A stretch of DNA of 64,000 nucleotides from Deltaproteobacteria bacterium (GCA_018433085.1 JAHDRW010000006.1:108439-172438), one strand, 5' to 3'. Counted from the stretch's first letter, positions 25,244 through 34,933 are shown. A program made the numbers and translations. Notes: a model not told the origin generated them from the sequence alone.

Positions 25244-26533
25244 ATGGAAAAGAGATTCACGCCCGGGTTCCAAACGAGAGAAGAGCTCCTCGAGCTGCAG
25301 CTCAGCGGTCTGAAGTGGACCGTAAACCACGCCTACCGCGGCTCGGCGTTCTACCGTGAGCGCCTGGACAAGGCAGGGGTGAAGCCGGAGGACATCCGAA
25401 CCCTCGACGATCTGAGGCGTCTTCCCTTCATCACGGCGGACAACCTGAGAGACGAATATCCCTGGCCGCTGCGCTCGGTTCCTTTTCAGGACATCGTCCG
25501 GATCCATGCATCGTCCGGCACCACGGGCAAGCGCAAGGTCATGGTGTATACAGCCAAGGACATCGATGACTGGGCGAATATGTTTGCCCGGTGCTATGAA
25601 ACGGCGGGCCTCACCCGGGAAGACCGGGTGCAGATCTGCGTGGGCTACGGGGTGTGGACCGCAGGCGCCGGGTTCCAGAACGGCTGCGAGCGCTTCGGTG
25701 CCATTGCCTTGCCCGTGGGGCCCGGCAACATCGAGATCCACCTGCAGTTTCTGGTGGACTTTCAGCCCACGGTGCTCTGCGCCACCGCGTCCATGGCTCT
25801 GTTGCTTGCGGAAGAGGCCGAGAAACACGGCATTCTGGACAAGCTCAAAATCAGGAAGATCATCATGGGGGCCGAGCGATCGAGCGACATCATGCGCGCC
25901 AAGATCCGGGAGCTCTTCCGGGCGGATCACCTCTTCGACATCCCCGGGCTGACCGAGGTCTACGGACCGGGCACCGGGCTCGACTGCGAGCACCACACCG
26001 GCATCCACTATTGGGCGGACTATTACATCCTGGAGATCCTCGACCCCGAGACCCTGGAGCCGGTGAAAGAGGGAGAGATAGGCGAGATGGTCTACACCAC
26101 GCTCCGGAAAGAGGGCTCACCGCTCATCCGCTACCGCTCGCGCGACCTCACCCGGTTCATCCCCGGGCAGTGCCCCTGCGGCTCTGTCCTGCCCCGCCAC
26201 GACAGGCTCACGGGCCGCTCCGACGATATGTTCATCATTAGGGGCGTGAACATCTATCCGAGCCACATCGACGAGATCCTCTCCCAGCACCGGGGTATCG
26301 GCAGCGAGCACCAGATTATCCTCGACCGCGGCCCCGACGGCAAGGACTATATGACCATCAAGGTCGAGCGGGCCCGGGGCGCCGGCCCGGAAGGAGACAT
26401 GGAGCTCGGCCGGCAGATCGGCGTGGACATCCGCAAGGCGCTGCTGGTGCGGGGGATCGTGGAGATCGTCGACTATGGAAACCTCCCGCGGACCGGCAGA
26501 AAGGCCCAGCGGCTGTTCGACAACCGGGATTAG
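25244..26533 (+). CDS. paaK: Phenylacetate-CoA ligase family protein (aryl-CoA ligase)
   Basis: 429 residues. PaaK-type AMP-forming ligase: IHASSGTTGKRKVMVYT is the P-loop, EVYGPGTGLDCEHH the AMP-binding middle, and YRSRDLTRF...GRSDDMFIIRGVNIYPS the C-terminal hinge. It follows iorB by 25 bp, with GGAGG before the ATG. IOR plus this ligase connect aryl acetates, aryl-acetyl-CoA and aryl pyruvates, either for amino-acid fermentation with ATP formation in reverse or for aryl-acid salvage into aromatic amino acids (both known for IOR systems in archaea; direction here is inference). Confidence 0.94.
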   Translation: MEKRFTPGFQTREELLELQLSGLKWTVNHAYRGSAFYRERLDKAGVKPEDIRTLDDLRRLPFITADNLRDEYPWPLRSVPFQDIVRIHASSGTTGKRKVMVYTAKDIDDWANMFARCYETAGLTREDRVQICVGYGVWTAGAGFQNGCERFGAIALPVGPGNIEIHLQFLVDFQPTVLCATASMALLLAEEAEKHGILDKLKIRKIIMGAERSSDIMRAKIRELFRADHLFDIPGLTEVYGPGTGLDCEHHTGIHYWADYYILEILDPETLEPVKEGEIGEMVYTTLRKEGSPLIRYRSRDLTRFIPGQCPCGSVLPRHDRLTGRSDDMFIIRGVNIYPSHIDEILSQHRGIGSEHQIILDRGPDGKDYMTIKVERARGAGPEGDMELGRQIGVDIRKALLVRGIVEIVDYGNLPRTGRKAQRLFDNRD

Positions 26534-26553
26534 CGCGCCCCCGGCGCGAGCGA

Positions 26554-28167
26554 TCACGCGGCCAGAATCTGCTGCAGCTCCTCCTGGATATACCGGAGCC
26601 GGTCGATATCCTCCTCGGTGATCCTGATCCGGCCGTCAGCCCGTTTGATGCGCCACCTGAGCTGATCGAGCTCGCCTGATACCGCCTGGTAGACCTGGAG
26701 CATGTCTTCGCCGAGGTTGACCAACTCTTCCGGTGCCGGCGGTGCGACCTCGATGGGGAACTCCCTGGGCTTGAGGAAAAGGGTCTCGCGCCAGCCCGGC
26801 ACATAGGACTTGAACCCGAGCTCCTGATGGACGAGCTGAGCGAAGTCCAGGCTTGCCGAGTTCTCTCCGTGCACCACGAACACCTGGGGATCCGACTCGG
26901 CGAAGTTGCCCACCCATTTCAGCAGGTTCTTCCGGTCGGCATGGGCCGAGAACCCGCCGATGGTGAAAACCTTGGCCTTGACCATCACATCCTCGCCGAA
27001 GAGCCGCACCGTGGCCTTGCCGTCCACGATCTGCCTGCCCGTGCTGCCCTGGGCCTGGAAGCCCACGATCACCACGCTCACGCCCTGCCGCCAGAGGTTG
27101 TGCTTGAGGTGGTGCCTGATTCTGCCCGCCGTGCACATGCCACTGCCCGCGATGATGATTGCCGAGCCGGGCTTTTCGTTGATGGCCATAGACTCTTCGG
27201 TGGTGGAGGTATAGGTGAGGTTGGGCATCTCGAAGGGATCGATGCCCTGGTTCACCACGGCCATGGCCTTCTCGTCGTAGTATTTCCTGTTCTGCCGGAA
27301 TATCTCGGTGGCCTTGATGGCCAGGGGGCTGTCGAGGTAGATGGGGATGTCCGGGAGCCTGCCCGCGCGGTGAAACTCGTTGAGGATATAGATGATCTCC
27401 TGGGTGCGTTCCACGGCAAAGGCGGGAATGAGAACCTTCTCACCATTGGACACCGCGTAGTTGATGGCGTCCAGGAGCTCCTCCTTACTGGACTCGAAAT
27501 CCTTGTGCTCCCGGTTGCCGTAGGTGGACTCCACGAAAAGGTAATCGGCATTGAAGATCTCCTGCGGGCTCTTGACGATGAGCTGGTTCTCCATGCCGAG
27601 ATCGCCCGAAAATACGAGCTTGATGTCCTGCTCGCCGTCTTTTATCCACAACTCCACGATGGATGACCCCAGGATGTGCCCGGCGTTTCTGATCCGGGCC
27701 CTGATCCCCTCTTCGACCACGACCATTTCGTCTTCTTCCACCGGGTGGAGATATTGCAGGCTGGCCTGCGCATCGTCGGTGGAATAGAGGGGTTTGACTT
27801 CCCTGCCCGCCCTGCGCCGATTCTTCCTGGTCTGCCACCGGGCGTCCATCTCCTGCACGTGCGCCGAGTCCAGGAGCATGATCTCGCAGAGCTGGGCCGT
27901 GGCGGCCGAGGTGATGATCCGGCCCTTGAACCCGTCTTTGACCAGCTTGGGAATCCTGCCGCTGTGGTCGATGTGGGCGTGGGTGAGAAAGAGTGTGCTT
28001 ACCTGGGAGGGATTGAAGTCCCAGTCTCTCCAGTTTCGCAGCTCCATCTGCTTGCCGCCCTGGAAGAGGCCGCAGTCCACCATGATCTTTTTCCCGTGCA
28101 CATTCTCTATCAGAAAACACGACCCGGTTACGCTACCCGCCGCCCCGAGACACGTCACTTTGATCAT
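26554..28167 (-). CDS. MBL-fold beta-CASP exonuclease/RNA-processing protein
   Basis: 537 residues. The metal-binding HAHIDH motif (63-68) and upstream DCGLFQGG mark the metallo-beta-lactamase fold; the central region with YGNREH and PAFAVERTQEIIYIL is the beta-CASP domain; GFSAHADRKNLL carries the later His. A C-terminal extension of about 60 residues is helical. The family includes CPSF73-like ribonucleases. AGAGGAG precedes the ATG. It converges on paaK with 20 bp between the stops. Confidence 0.92.
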   Translation of the reverse strand: MIKVTCLGAAGSVTGSCFLIENVHGKKIMVDCGLFQGGKQMELRNWRDWDFNPSQVSTLFLTHAHIDHSGRIPKLVKDGFKGRIITSAATAQLCEIMLLDSAHVQEMDARWQTRKNRRRAGREVKPLYSTDDAQASLQYLHPVEEDEMVVVEEGIRARIRNAGHILGSSIVELWIKDGEQDIKLVFSGDLGMENQLIVKSPQEIFNADYLFVESTYGNREHKDFESSKEELLDAINYAVSNGEKVLIPAFAVERTQEIIYILNEFHRAGRLPDIPIYLDSPLAIKATEIFRQNRKYYDEKAMAVVNQGIDPFEMPNLTYTSTTEESMAINEKPGSAIIIAGSGMCTAGRIRHHLKHNLWRQGVSVVIVGFQAQGSTGRQIVDGKATVRLFGEDVMVKAKVFTIGGFSAHADRKNLLKWVGNFAESDPQVFVVHGENSASLDFAQLVHQELGFKSYVPGWRETLFLKPREFPIEVAPPAPEELVNLGEDMLQVYQAVSGELDQLRWRIKRADGRIRITEEDIDRLRYIQEELQQILAA

Positions 28168-28605
28168 AAGCGCTCCTCTTTGCTGAACATTTTCCTCGGC
28201 CGCCCGTTATTATGGAGCAGGCTATTTACAAAGTATTATCGGGATGATACCAGCCATCCTTGAATAAGACAACATCCTTGCGAATACGGCAATAATCCCT
28301 GAGACCTGTGGCAGTCAGGCACTTTATTCCCGACGAGCCCTTGATATGCTTGACAGATCTCCCCGCAGATATTACATCCCTTGCATCGTGCCCGAGTGGC
28401 GGAATTGGTAGACGCAAGGGACTTAAAATCCCTCGGAACCTGGTTCTGTACCGGTTCGAGTCCGGTCTCGGGCATGTGCTTTTTATAAGGACATGCCCTT
28501 CCCGACTCCTCGCCGGTATTCAGCGATCCTTTATCGTGAACATCGTTTGTTGACAGTGGGGAGGGTACCTGCTTAAGTAACGGGAAAAATGTCTTGCGAG
28601 CTTAT
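28168..28605. other. Intergenic stretch holding tRNA-Leu
   Basis: Apart from the tRNA (28390-28474) I see no gene. No clear ribosome-binding site precedes the UspA start at 28606; TTG 28594 is an alternative. Confidence 0.5.
28390..28474 (+). tRNA. tRNA-Leu (anticodon TAA)
   Basis: 85 nt, class II. Acceptor GCCCGAG/CTCGGGC with discriminator A; no encoded CCA (TGT follows). Anticodon stem AGGGA/TCCCT with loop CTTAAAA (TAA), long variable arm with GAACC/GGTTC, and T-arm ACCGG-TTCGAGT-CCGGT. Confidence 0.97.
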
Positions 28606-29424
28606 ATGTTAGAGCATGCGGTTATTCCCGTGGACATTCACAGGCGCTTTGACGACACCATTGCAATGGCGGCCTTTCTCGAATACTTCACCACCCGCCG
28701 GGTTTGTCTCGTCCATATCGACTCGGGCCGTGACCGGAACAAAACCGCCCGTATCCTCGAAGACCGGAGGCAGCAGCTCGCCGGCCTGGGCCTCCAGACC
28801 GAACTTGTCCTGCGCAGGGGGCATGTTGCCACTGCCGTGATCGAGGCGGCCTCTGCAGTAGGGGGAGATTTCATCTGCATTCCCTGGAGAAGAAAGGGAA
28901 TGCTCAAAAGAAGTCTGCTGGGCAGCATCACGACGGATATCATCCGCATGTCCGACATCCCGGTGTTTGTTTTCAAAAAGCCCGGTCTTGCCCATGTCGG
29001 GTCCGGCCTGAACCGGGTGCTCTATGCAACCGGATTCGCCAAAACCGATTCCAGGGTTGTTCCCTATCTTACCAGCTCCGGCCTGAAAGCCGAGCACCTT
29101 ACCCTGCTGCACGTCGGCCAGCGCGCCCCGGACCCGGTTGCCGAGCAGGAGCGCCTGGCCAGGGTCAACAAAAATCTCGACCGCCTGGCGAATGAGTGCG
29201 CTCCCTTTTTTTCCAGCATAACCCCCAGAGAGGTGATCGGGACTCCCCGGCGGCAAATCGTTCTCCAGGCACGCATTCTGAAGACAGACCTGATCGTTGT
29301 CGGAACCTTTGATTCATCGGATTCTCTCGATCAGGTCCTGGGTTCCACCGCCCAGGGCATTACCTATTCGACGCCCTGTTCGGTCCTGACCGTCCCGGGC
29401 ATCAAAACTCCAGGAGAGAGCTAG
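28606..29424 (+). CDS. Universal stress protein, two UspA domains
   Basis: 272 residues, two tandem UspA-like domains. The second ends with DLIVVGTFDSSDSLDQVLGSTAQGI, resembling the ATP-binding G-x9-G-S/T pattern; the first has IPWRRKGMLKRSLLGSITTDI at the same place. The TAG is directly followed by the ATG of the BCCT transporter (no gap), so the two are co-translated. This Usp-transporter pairing suggests the Usp gates or senses for the carrier (inference). Start uncertain: no Shine-Dalgarno. Confidence 0.88.
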   Translation: MLEHAVIPVDIHRRFDDTIAMAAFLEYFTTRRVCLVHIDSGRDRNKTARILEDRRQQLAGLGLQTELVLRRGHVATAVIEAASAVGGDFICIPWRRKGMLKRSLLGSITTDIIRMSDIPVFVFKKPGLAHVGSGLNRVLYATGFAKTDSRVVPYLTSSGLKAEHLTLLHVGQRAPDPVAEQERLARVNKNLDRLANECAPFFSSITPREVIGTPRRQIVLQARILKTDLIVVGTFDSSDSLDQVLGSTAQGITYSTPCSVLTVPGIKTPGES

Positions 29425-30930
29425 ATGAAGCCGGATCAAAGGGTCTTTCTCGTCTCCCTGCTGCTGGTCGTGCTCATGACTGCGCTGGGATTGAGCAACC
29501 CCGGCCTATTTGACGCGGGTTCGACGTTTCTTTATGACCGCATCATTGCATATTCGGGTTTCGGCTACCTGATCGCGGCGCTGGTATTTTTCATCTTCTG
29601 TCTCGTGCTGGCCTTTGGTAAGTACGGCAGTATCAGGCTCGGCAAGGATCACGAAAAGCCCCAGTACAGCTATTTCGGATGGTTCAGTATGCTCTTTGCG
29701 GCCGGGATGGGCATCGGGCTGTTGTTCTGGGGCGTTGCCGAGCCCATGAGCCACTACATGGACCCGCCGCCCTTTCTGGAGGCCGGGAGCGGTGCCGCGG
29801 CGGAATTCGCCATGCAGTCGAGCTTCTTCCACTGGGGGCTCGAGCCATGGGCCATTTACATCACCATGAGCATGGCCATTGCCTATTTTTCCTTCAGGCG
29901 CGGCATGCCTCCCCTTATCTCCAGCTGTTTCTATCCCCTGCTCGGCGAACGCATTTATGGCTGGGCCGGCGCCCTGATCGACATCACTGCGGTCTTCGCC
30001 ACCCTGTTCGGCATCGTGGCCTCCCTGGGATTCGGCGCTCTGCAGATCACCAGCGGCCTTGCCGCGGTCGTTCATACGCCCGATACGTTCGGGACAACAC
30101 TGGCGATCATCGCAGTGGCCACGGTTCTGTTTCTGGCTTCGAGTCTCACGGGACTCGACAAGGGTATTCAGATCCTGAGCCGAACCAATATACTCCTGGC
30201 CTTGCTGCTGGCGGTCTTCATGCTCGTTGTCGGCCCCACCGTCTACATCTGTGAAATCTTCACCTCCACGACGGGAAACTACCTGTCTTCATTCCTGGCG
30301 ATGAGCCTTTCCACCAACCCTTTCCAGGGCCATGAATGGACCCGGTCGTGGACCCTGTTCTACTGGGCCTGGTGGATATCGTGGTCACCCTTTGTCGGCC
30401 TTTTCATAGCCAGTATCTCCCGCGGGCGCACGATCCGGGAGTTCGTCATCGGGGCCATGCTGGTGCCGACCCTGTTAACCTTTGTCTGGTTCAGCATCTT
30501 CGGGGGCGCCGCCTTTCATCTGCAGCTTGCACGGGGCATCGACATCGCCGGCGCCGCAGCCGCTTCACCATCGTCGGCCCTGTTTCTTCTGCTGCAGCAC
30601 TATCCCTTGAGCGGCGCGCTGATCACGATCTCTATCGTGCTTCTCGGGGTATTTTTCGTTACCTCGGCCGATTCAGCCACCTTTGTCATCGCCATGATGA
30701 CCTCGAACGGCAATCTCGCACCCTCGGCCGCCAAGAAAATCTTCTGGGGACTGACCATATCCGTGACCGCGGTGATACTGCTCATCTCCGGCGGGCTCGA
30801 TGCCCTTCAGAAGATTATTATCACCGCTGCCCTGCCTTTTGCGATCATCATGCTGTTCATGTGCCGCAGCCTTCTCGTCGGACTGCGTTATGGGGCAAAA
30901 TACGAACAGGAAACCCGCCCTGAGTTATGA
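29425..30930 (+). CDS. BCCT family betaine/choline/carnitine transporter
   Basis: 501 residues, about 12 membrane helices. Hallmarks are GMGIGLLFWGVAEP (TM3) and the Trp-rich FYWAWWISWSPFVGLFIASISRGRT (TM8 and loop). It lacks the long C-terminal osmosensing tail of BetP. Likely imports a compatible solute such as glycine betaine with Na+ or H+. Encoded directly after the Usp gene; its TGA overlaps the ATG of a 34-codon ORF. Confidence 0.95.
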   Translation: MKPDQRVFLVSLLLVVLMTALGLSNPGLFDAGSTFLYDRIIAYSGFGYLIAALVFFIFCLVLAFGKYGSIRLGKDHEKPQYSYFGWFSMLFAAGMGIGLLFWGVAEPMSHYMDPPPFLEAGSGAAAEFAMQSSFFHWGLEPWAIYITMSMAIAYFSFRRGMPPLISSCFYPLLGERIYGWAGALIDITAVFATLFGIVASLGFGALQITSGLAAVVHTPDTFGTTLAIIAVATVLFLASSLTGLDKGIQILSRTNILLALLLAVFMLVVGPTVYICEIFTSTTGNYLSSFLAMSLSTNPFQGHEWTRSWTLFYWAWWISWSPFVGLFIASISRGRTIREFVIGAMLVPTLLTFVWFSIFGGAAFHLQLARGIDIAGAAAASPSSALFLLLQHYPLSGALITISIVLLGVFFVTSADSATFVIAMMTSNGNLAPSAAKKIFWGLTISVTAVILLISGGLDALQKIIITAALPFAIIMLFMCRSLLVGLRYGAKYEQETRPEL

Positions 30931-31031
30931 ATATCGATCTTTTCCCTGTTTGTGCGGGTATCGCAGTGGGCTGTCTGTCCTGCACGTGGTTAGCCCGCAG
31001 AAGTGAAAAGAGCCCTTTCCCCTGGTATTGA
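30927..31031 (+). CDS. Candidate 34-residue membrane peptide coupled to the BCCT gene
   Basis: ATG at 30927-30929 overlaps the BCCT stop (ATGA), giving a 34-codon frame whose first half (LFPVCAGIAVGCLSCTWLA) could be one membrane helix with three cysteines, followed by a basic tail. The overlap is the style of true coupled genes, and small membrane peptides often modulate transporters, but the ORF is short enough to be chance. Confidence 0.4.
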   Translation: MNIDLFPVCAGIAVGCLSCTWLARRSEKSPFPWY

Positions 31032-31087
31032 ATCACCGGTCTCCCGTCACATCATGTATTGTATGATCGATTCCTTTTGGAGGGGGT

Positions 31088-31657
31088 ATGAAAAGGATTC
31101 TCTGTCCACTGGCCGCCCTGTATTTTGTCATGTGCCTGCCTGCCGGCCTGCATGCGACGCTCATGACGTACACGCTGTCCCAGCTGAGCTGCGGCATTCC
31201 CGATGCATGGCAATACCGCTACGACATTCTCAACGACACGCCCGATACCATCTGTTCCCTGGTGCTGTACGTCCCCGGCGAATCTCCCGGCGGGCATGTC
31301 CGGCAGGGTGAGATTCTCTCCATCGACTCTCTACCGGGTGGGTGGGTGTACGAATCCGTCAGCGATATGTGGCGCTTCGAGTCTTATGACGACTACATGG
31401 GGTTCCATGACACGGCCGACGATATCCAGCCAGGCGGCAGGTTCAGCTTCTCCGTGAGCTTTGTCTCCTCCCTTTCCGGCATGCCCGGCAGCCAGCACTT
31501 CGATGCAGTGCGCCACTGCCTTTCCGTGCCGGATCTCTTCGTGGCGGAGCACGGGGTGACCGAGCCGGGGTCGGCCCCGGTTCCCGAGCCTGTGACGCTG
31601 CTCATGTTCATCTCGGGCTTTCTCGGCATGGCAGGATTCCGGCTCGGTAGAAAGTGA
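31088..31657 (+). CDS. PEP-CTERM sorted exported protein
   Basis: 189 residues. Signal peptide about 1-23 (ending LHA). The C-terminus (165-189) has a VPEP motif, a hydrophobic helix and a final RLGRK: the PEP-CTERM signal for exosortase processing and anchoring. The body is a strand-rich domain of unknown function. GGAGGGGGT precedes the ATG. No exosortase lies in the window, so the sorting system must be elsewhere. Such proteins usually accompany extracellular polysaccharide. Confidence 0.88.
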   Translation: MKRILCPLAALYFVMCLPAGLHATLMTYTLSQLSCGIPDAWQYRYDILNDTPDTICSLVLYVPGESPGGHVRQGEILSIDSLPGGWVYESVSDMWRFESYDDYMGFHDTADDIQPGGRFSFSVSFVSSLSGMPGSQHFDAVRHCLSVPDLFVAEHGVTEPGSAPVPEPVTLLMFISGFLGMAGFRLGRK

Positions 31658-31671
31658 ACAAGGCGGATACC

Positions 31672-32007
31672 ATGACCGGGCAAGGGGTAAAAGAAGATCT
31701 TCTGGCAAAGGTGCATGTCATCAAGGACCTCGCTTCTTACCAGGACCATTCCGTGGTGAGCAGGGAGATCGTCACGAAACCCACGGGCACGGTGACCGTC
31801 TTCGCCTTTGATGCTGGAGAGGGTCTGAGCGAGCATACCGCTCCGTTCGATGCCCTGGTGTATATCCTGGAGGGCCAGGCAGAGGTATACATCGAGGGAT
31901 CGCCTCATTCTCTCAAAAAAGGCGAGATGATCATCATGCCCGCCCGCAGGCCGCATGCAGTGAAGGCGGCTTCCCGCTTCAAGATGCTGCTCGTGCTGGT
32001 CAAATAG
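31672..32007 (+). CDS. Cupin-domain protein
   Basis: 111 residues, a single cupin. EHTAPFDALVYILEGQAEVYIEG and then KGEMIIMPARRPHAV are the two cupin motifs, the second with a His that can bind metal. Often a small-molecule binding or quercetinase-like protein; substrate unknown. I chose the ATG with AAGGCGG upstream; a GTG at 31654 that overlaps the previous stop is an alternative. Confidence 0.85.
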   Translation: MTGQGVKEDLLAKVHVIKDLASYQDHSVVSREIVTKPTGTVTVFAFDAGEGLSEHTAPFDALVYILEGQAEVYIEGSPHSLKKGEMIIMPARRPHAVKAASRFKMLLVLVK

Positions 32008-32146
32008 CAGCCCTGCCGAAGGCCTCTTTGCTCATTGATCCTCAGACCATGCATTTTTTGTGGCAAAGGGTGAAAGGGAAAAATCGATGCTTGTCAAAAC
32101 AGAAGAAATCCTGGCCCTGCATATGTCACTGATATAGAATCATGCC

Positions 32147-32728
32147 ATGAAACACGTACTCATTCTCCTGGCAAATGGTTTCGAGGTGTATGAGGCGGCC
32201 GCGTTCACCGATGTGCTCGGCTGGGCCGACACCTTCGGGACCGAGCACATACGGGTGATCACCGCAGGTCTCCACCCGGAGCTCACCTGCACCTTCGGTC
32301 ACCAGACCGTCCCCGCCGCGCTGATCGACGAGCTGGACCTCGACGGAATCGACGCCCTGGCGATTCCCGGGGGTTTCGGCACGGCGGGCTTTTATGAGGA
32401 TTCCTTTTCCGAGGAGTTCCTGGAGGTGATCCAGGACTTCGCCGGACGGAGAAAACCCGTGGCAGCGGTCTGTGTCGCCTCGCTGTGCCTGGGGATGAGC
32501 GGGATTCTCAAGGGAAGGTCCGCCACCACCTATCACCTCGAAGAGCAGAAAAAGAAGCAGCTCGCGGCCACGGGGGCCCTGGTGCAGGACAGACGGATCG
32601 TCAGGGACGGGAACCTCATCACCTCCACCTCGCCGGGCACGGCAATCGACGTGGCCTTTCTGCTGCTCGAGATCCTCACCTCGCGGGAAAACGCGGACCA
32701 TATCAGAGAGCTCATGGGATTCGCATGA
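32147..32728 (+). CDS. DJ-1/PfpI (ThiJ) family protein
   Basis: 193 residues. AVCVASLCLGMSG places the nucleophile at Cys109 in the elbow; FEVYEAAAFTDVL and ATTYH match the family. The DJ-1/YajL branch includes deglycases or chaperones, so a stress-protective role is the best guess. No Shine-Dalgarno is visible at this ATG. It converges on pckG with a strong hairpin between them. Confidence 0.9.
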   Translation: MKHVLILLANGFEVYEAAAFTDVLGWADTFGTEHIRVITAGLHPELTCTFGHQTVPAALIDELDLDGIDALAIPGGFGTAGFYEDSFSEEFLEVIQDFAGRRKPVAAVCVASLCLGMSGILKGRSATTYHLEEQKKKQLAATGALVQDRRIVRDGNLITSTSPGTAIDVAFLLLEILTSRENADHIRELMGFA

Positions 32729-32734
32729 ATAGAA

Positions 32735-32775
32735 ACAGGGCACGGGCAGGGCCTTGCACCCTGCCCGTGCCCTGT
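32735..32775. terminator. 17-bp perfect hairpin between pfpI-like gene and pckG
   Basis: ACAGGGCACGGGCAGGG (32735-32751) pairs perfectly with CCCTGCCCGTGCCCTGT (32759-32775), loop 7 nt. It lies between convergent stops and can act in both directions. No T-run. Confidence 0.7.
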
Positions 32776-32810
32776 CCAGGACGATTCAGCGGACACTGTG
32801 CGGACGAGGC

Positions 32811-34622
32811 TTATGCGCCCAGACGCGCCCTGAGCTCATCGAGCTGCTTCTTCACGCGCTCGGGCAGCCGGTCGCCGAACTGGGCGAAGTGCTTCTCCAG
32901 GCTCGGGATCTCGGCCTTCCAGGCATCGGGGTCCACGGTGAGCAGCTCCTTCATGTTCTCGGCGGGGACGCTCAAGCCCGTGAGGTCGAGCCCGCCGTCC
33001 TCGGGCTCGAGGCCGATGGCGGTCTTCCTGGCGCCCACCTTGCCCTCTACGCGCTCGCACATCCATTTGAGCACGCGGCTGTTCTCGCCGAAACCGGGCC
33101 AGAGAAACTTGCCCTGGGGGCTCTTGCGGAACCAGTTCACATAGAAGATCCGGGGGGCCTTCTCGCCCAGCCGGTCGCCCATGTCGAGCCAGTGCTGGAA
33201 ATAGTCGCCCATGTTGTAGCCGCAAAAGGGCTTCATGGCGAAGGGGTCGCGCCTGAGGTTGCCGATGTCGCCGATATTGGCGGCCGTGGTCTCGGACGAG
33301 GCGGTGGCGCCGAGGAACACCCCGTGGTCCCAGTTGAGCGCCTCGTTCACCAGGGGCACCACGCCCGCGCGCCTGCCGCCGAAGATGAAGATATCGATGG
33401 GCACGCCCTCGGGCTTTTCCCAGTCGTCGCAGATGATCGGACACTGGCCGGCGGGCGCGGTGAACCGGGCATTGGGATTCGCCGCCGGCTCTTTGCTGTC
33501 CGGGGTCCAGTCGCGGCCTTTCCAGTCGATGGCGTGGGCGGGCGGTTCTCCGTCCATGCCTTCCCACCAGACGTCGCCGTCGTCGGTGAGCGCGCAGTTG
33601 GTAAAGATGATGTTCTCATGGAGCGTCTCCATGGCCATGGGGTTCGAATCGTAGGACGTCCCGGGCGCGACGCCGAAGAACCCTGCCTCGGGGTTGATGG
33701 CATAGAGCCTGCCGTCCTGGCCGATCTTCATCCAGGCGATGTCGTCTCCGATGGTCTCGCACTTCCAGCCCTGGATCGTGGGCTGGAGCATGGCCAGGTT
33801 GGTCTTGCCGCATGCCGAGGGGAAGGCCGCCGCGACATGGAACTGTCTTCCCTCGGGGTTTGTCAGCCTGAGGATCAGCATATGTTCGGCCATCCAGCCT
33901 TCGCGCTTCGCCATGGCAGAGGCGATCCTCAGGGCCAGGCACTTCTTGCCCAGCAGGGCGTTGCCGCCGTAGCCCGACCCGTACGACCAGATCAGATTCT
34001 CCTCGGGGAAGTGGCTGATGTATTTCTGTTCCATGGGCGCGCAGGGCCAGGCCACGTCCTGCTGCCCGGGCTCGAGCGGGGCGCCCACGGAGTGCAGACA
34101 GGGAATGAACTCGCCGTCGGTGCCCAGGGCATTGAGCACCTTTGTCCCGACGCGGGTCATGATATGCATGTTTAACACCACATAGAGGCTGTCCGTGATC
34201 TCGATGCCGATCTTGGCGATGGGCGAATCGATAGGCCCCATGGAAAAGGGAATCACATACAGGGTGCGGCCCTTCATGCACCCTTTGTACAGGTCCTTCA
34301 TAACGGCCTTGAGCTCGCCGGGGTCGATCCAGTTGTTCGTGGGACCGGCATCGTCCTTATCTCTCGTGCTGATAAAGGTCCGGTCCTCCACCCGGGCCAC
34401 ATCGCTCGGATGAGAACAGAACAGAACGCTGTTGGGCCGCTTCTTTAACGGAATGGAGTTTCCGTTTGCGATTGTCAGTGCGATGAGCCGGTCGTATTCT
34501 TCCCGTGTACCGTCGCACCAGTATACCTGTTCGGGCTGGCAGAGCTGCTCTATTTCCTGAATCCAACTGCGGAGTCTTTCATGTCTGATACCTTCATTCA
34601 TGACTGAATATTCCCCTTTCAT
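32811..34622 (-). CDS. pckG: Phosphoenolpyruvate carboxykinase (GTP)
   Basis: Converts oxaloacetate and GTP to PEP, the first gluconeogenic step. 603 residues. FPSACGKTN (about 267-275) contains the P-loop and the family's reactive Cys271; other family segments are GDDIAWMK and [14 protein letters not shown]. The open frame reaches 20 codons upstream but AGGTGAGAG precedes the ATG at 34620-34622; an ATG seven codons later is also possible. The promoter contains part of the acsA-type dyad. Confidence 0.97.
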   Translation of the reverse strand: MKGEYSVMNEGIRHERLRSWIQEIEQLCQPEQVYWCDGTREEYDRLIALTIANGNSIPLKKRPNSVLFCSHPSDVARVEDRTFISTRDKDDAGPTNNWIDPGELKAVMKDLYKGCMKGRTLYVIPFSMGPIDSPIAKIGIEITDSLYVVLNMHIMTRVGTKVLNALGTDGEFIPCLHSVGAPLEPGQQDVAWPCAPMEQKYISHFPEENLIWSYGSGYGGNALLGKKCLALRIASAMAKREGWMAEHMLILRLTNPEGRQFHVAAAFPSACGKTNLAMLQPTIQGWKCETIGDDIAWMKIGQDGRLYAINPEAGFFGVAPGTSYDSNPMAMETLHENIIFTNCALTDDGDVWWEGMDGEPPAHAIDWKGRDWTPDSKEPAANPNARFTAPAGQCPIICDDWEKPEGVPIDIFIFGGRRAGVVPLVNEALNWDHGVFLGATASSETTAANIGDIGNLRRDPFAMKPFCGYNMGDYFQHWLDMGDRLGEKAPRIFYVNWFRKSPQGKFLWPGFGENSRVLKWMCERVEGKVGARKTAIGLEPEDGGLDLTGLSVPAENMKELLTVDPDAWKAEIPSLEKHFAQFGDRLPERVKKQLDELRARLGA

Positions 34623-34653
34623 GGTTTCTCTCTCACCTGGTTGCGAAAGATGG

Positions 34654-34682
34654 ATTATATCGAATGAATGATCAATTTTCAA
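34654..34682 (-). promoter_or_regulatory. pckG promoter overlapped by an acsA-like half dyad
   Basis: Minus strand: TTGAAA (34677-34682), a 17-nt spacer and a perfect TATAAT (34654-34659). Inside the spacer lies TGAATGATCA (34665-34674, plus-strand reading), identical to the first 10 bases of the acsA palindrome. Binding here would block RNA polymerase. Confidence 0.7.
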
Positions 34683-34933
34683 TAGGCGTTCTCAACTCTT
34701 TGATTATTATTGTTTTATTAAGGAACTGCCGGGACTGAATTCCCCGTACCATATTTACCAGTAGACGAACTTCGTTATCCTTTTTTCCTTTTTCGGATCA
34801 CCGCATACGGAAAAGATTTATTATTATGCCGTATACCTGAGCGATGGGGTAGCCCCGCCACGGGCTCCGCCGCTCTGCCCCCGCCCTTCCGAACCCGGTG
34901 TTCAGGAGGAAAACGCGTGCTTTCCCATGCGCG
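34683..34933. other. Intergenic stretch between pckG and the Crp/Fnr gene
   Basis: About 250 bp upstream of the pckG promoter. I see no gene. A T-rich stretch TCCTTTTTTCCTTTTTC lies near 34777-34794, without a clear stem. Confidence 0.35.
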
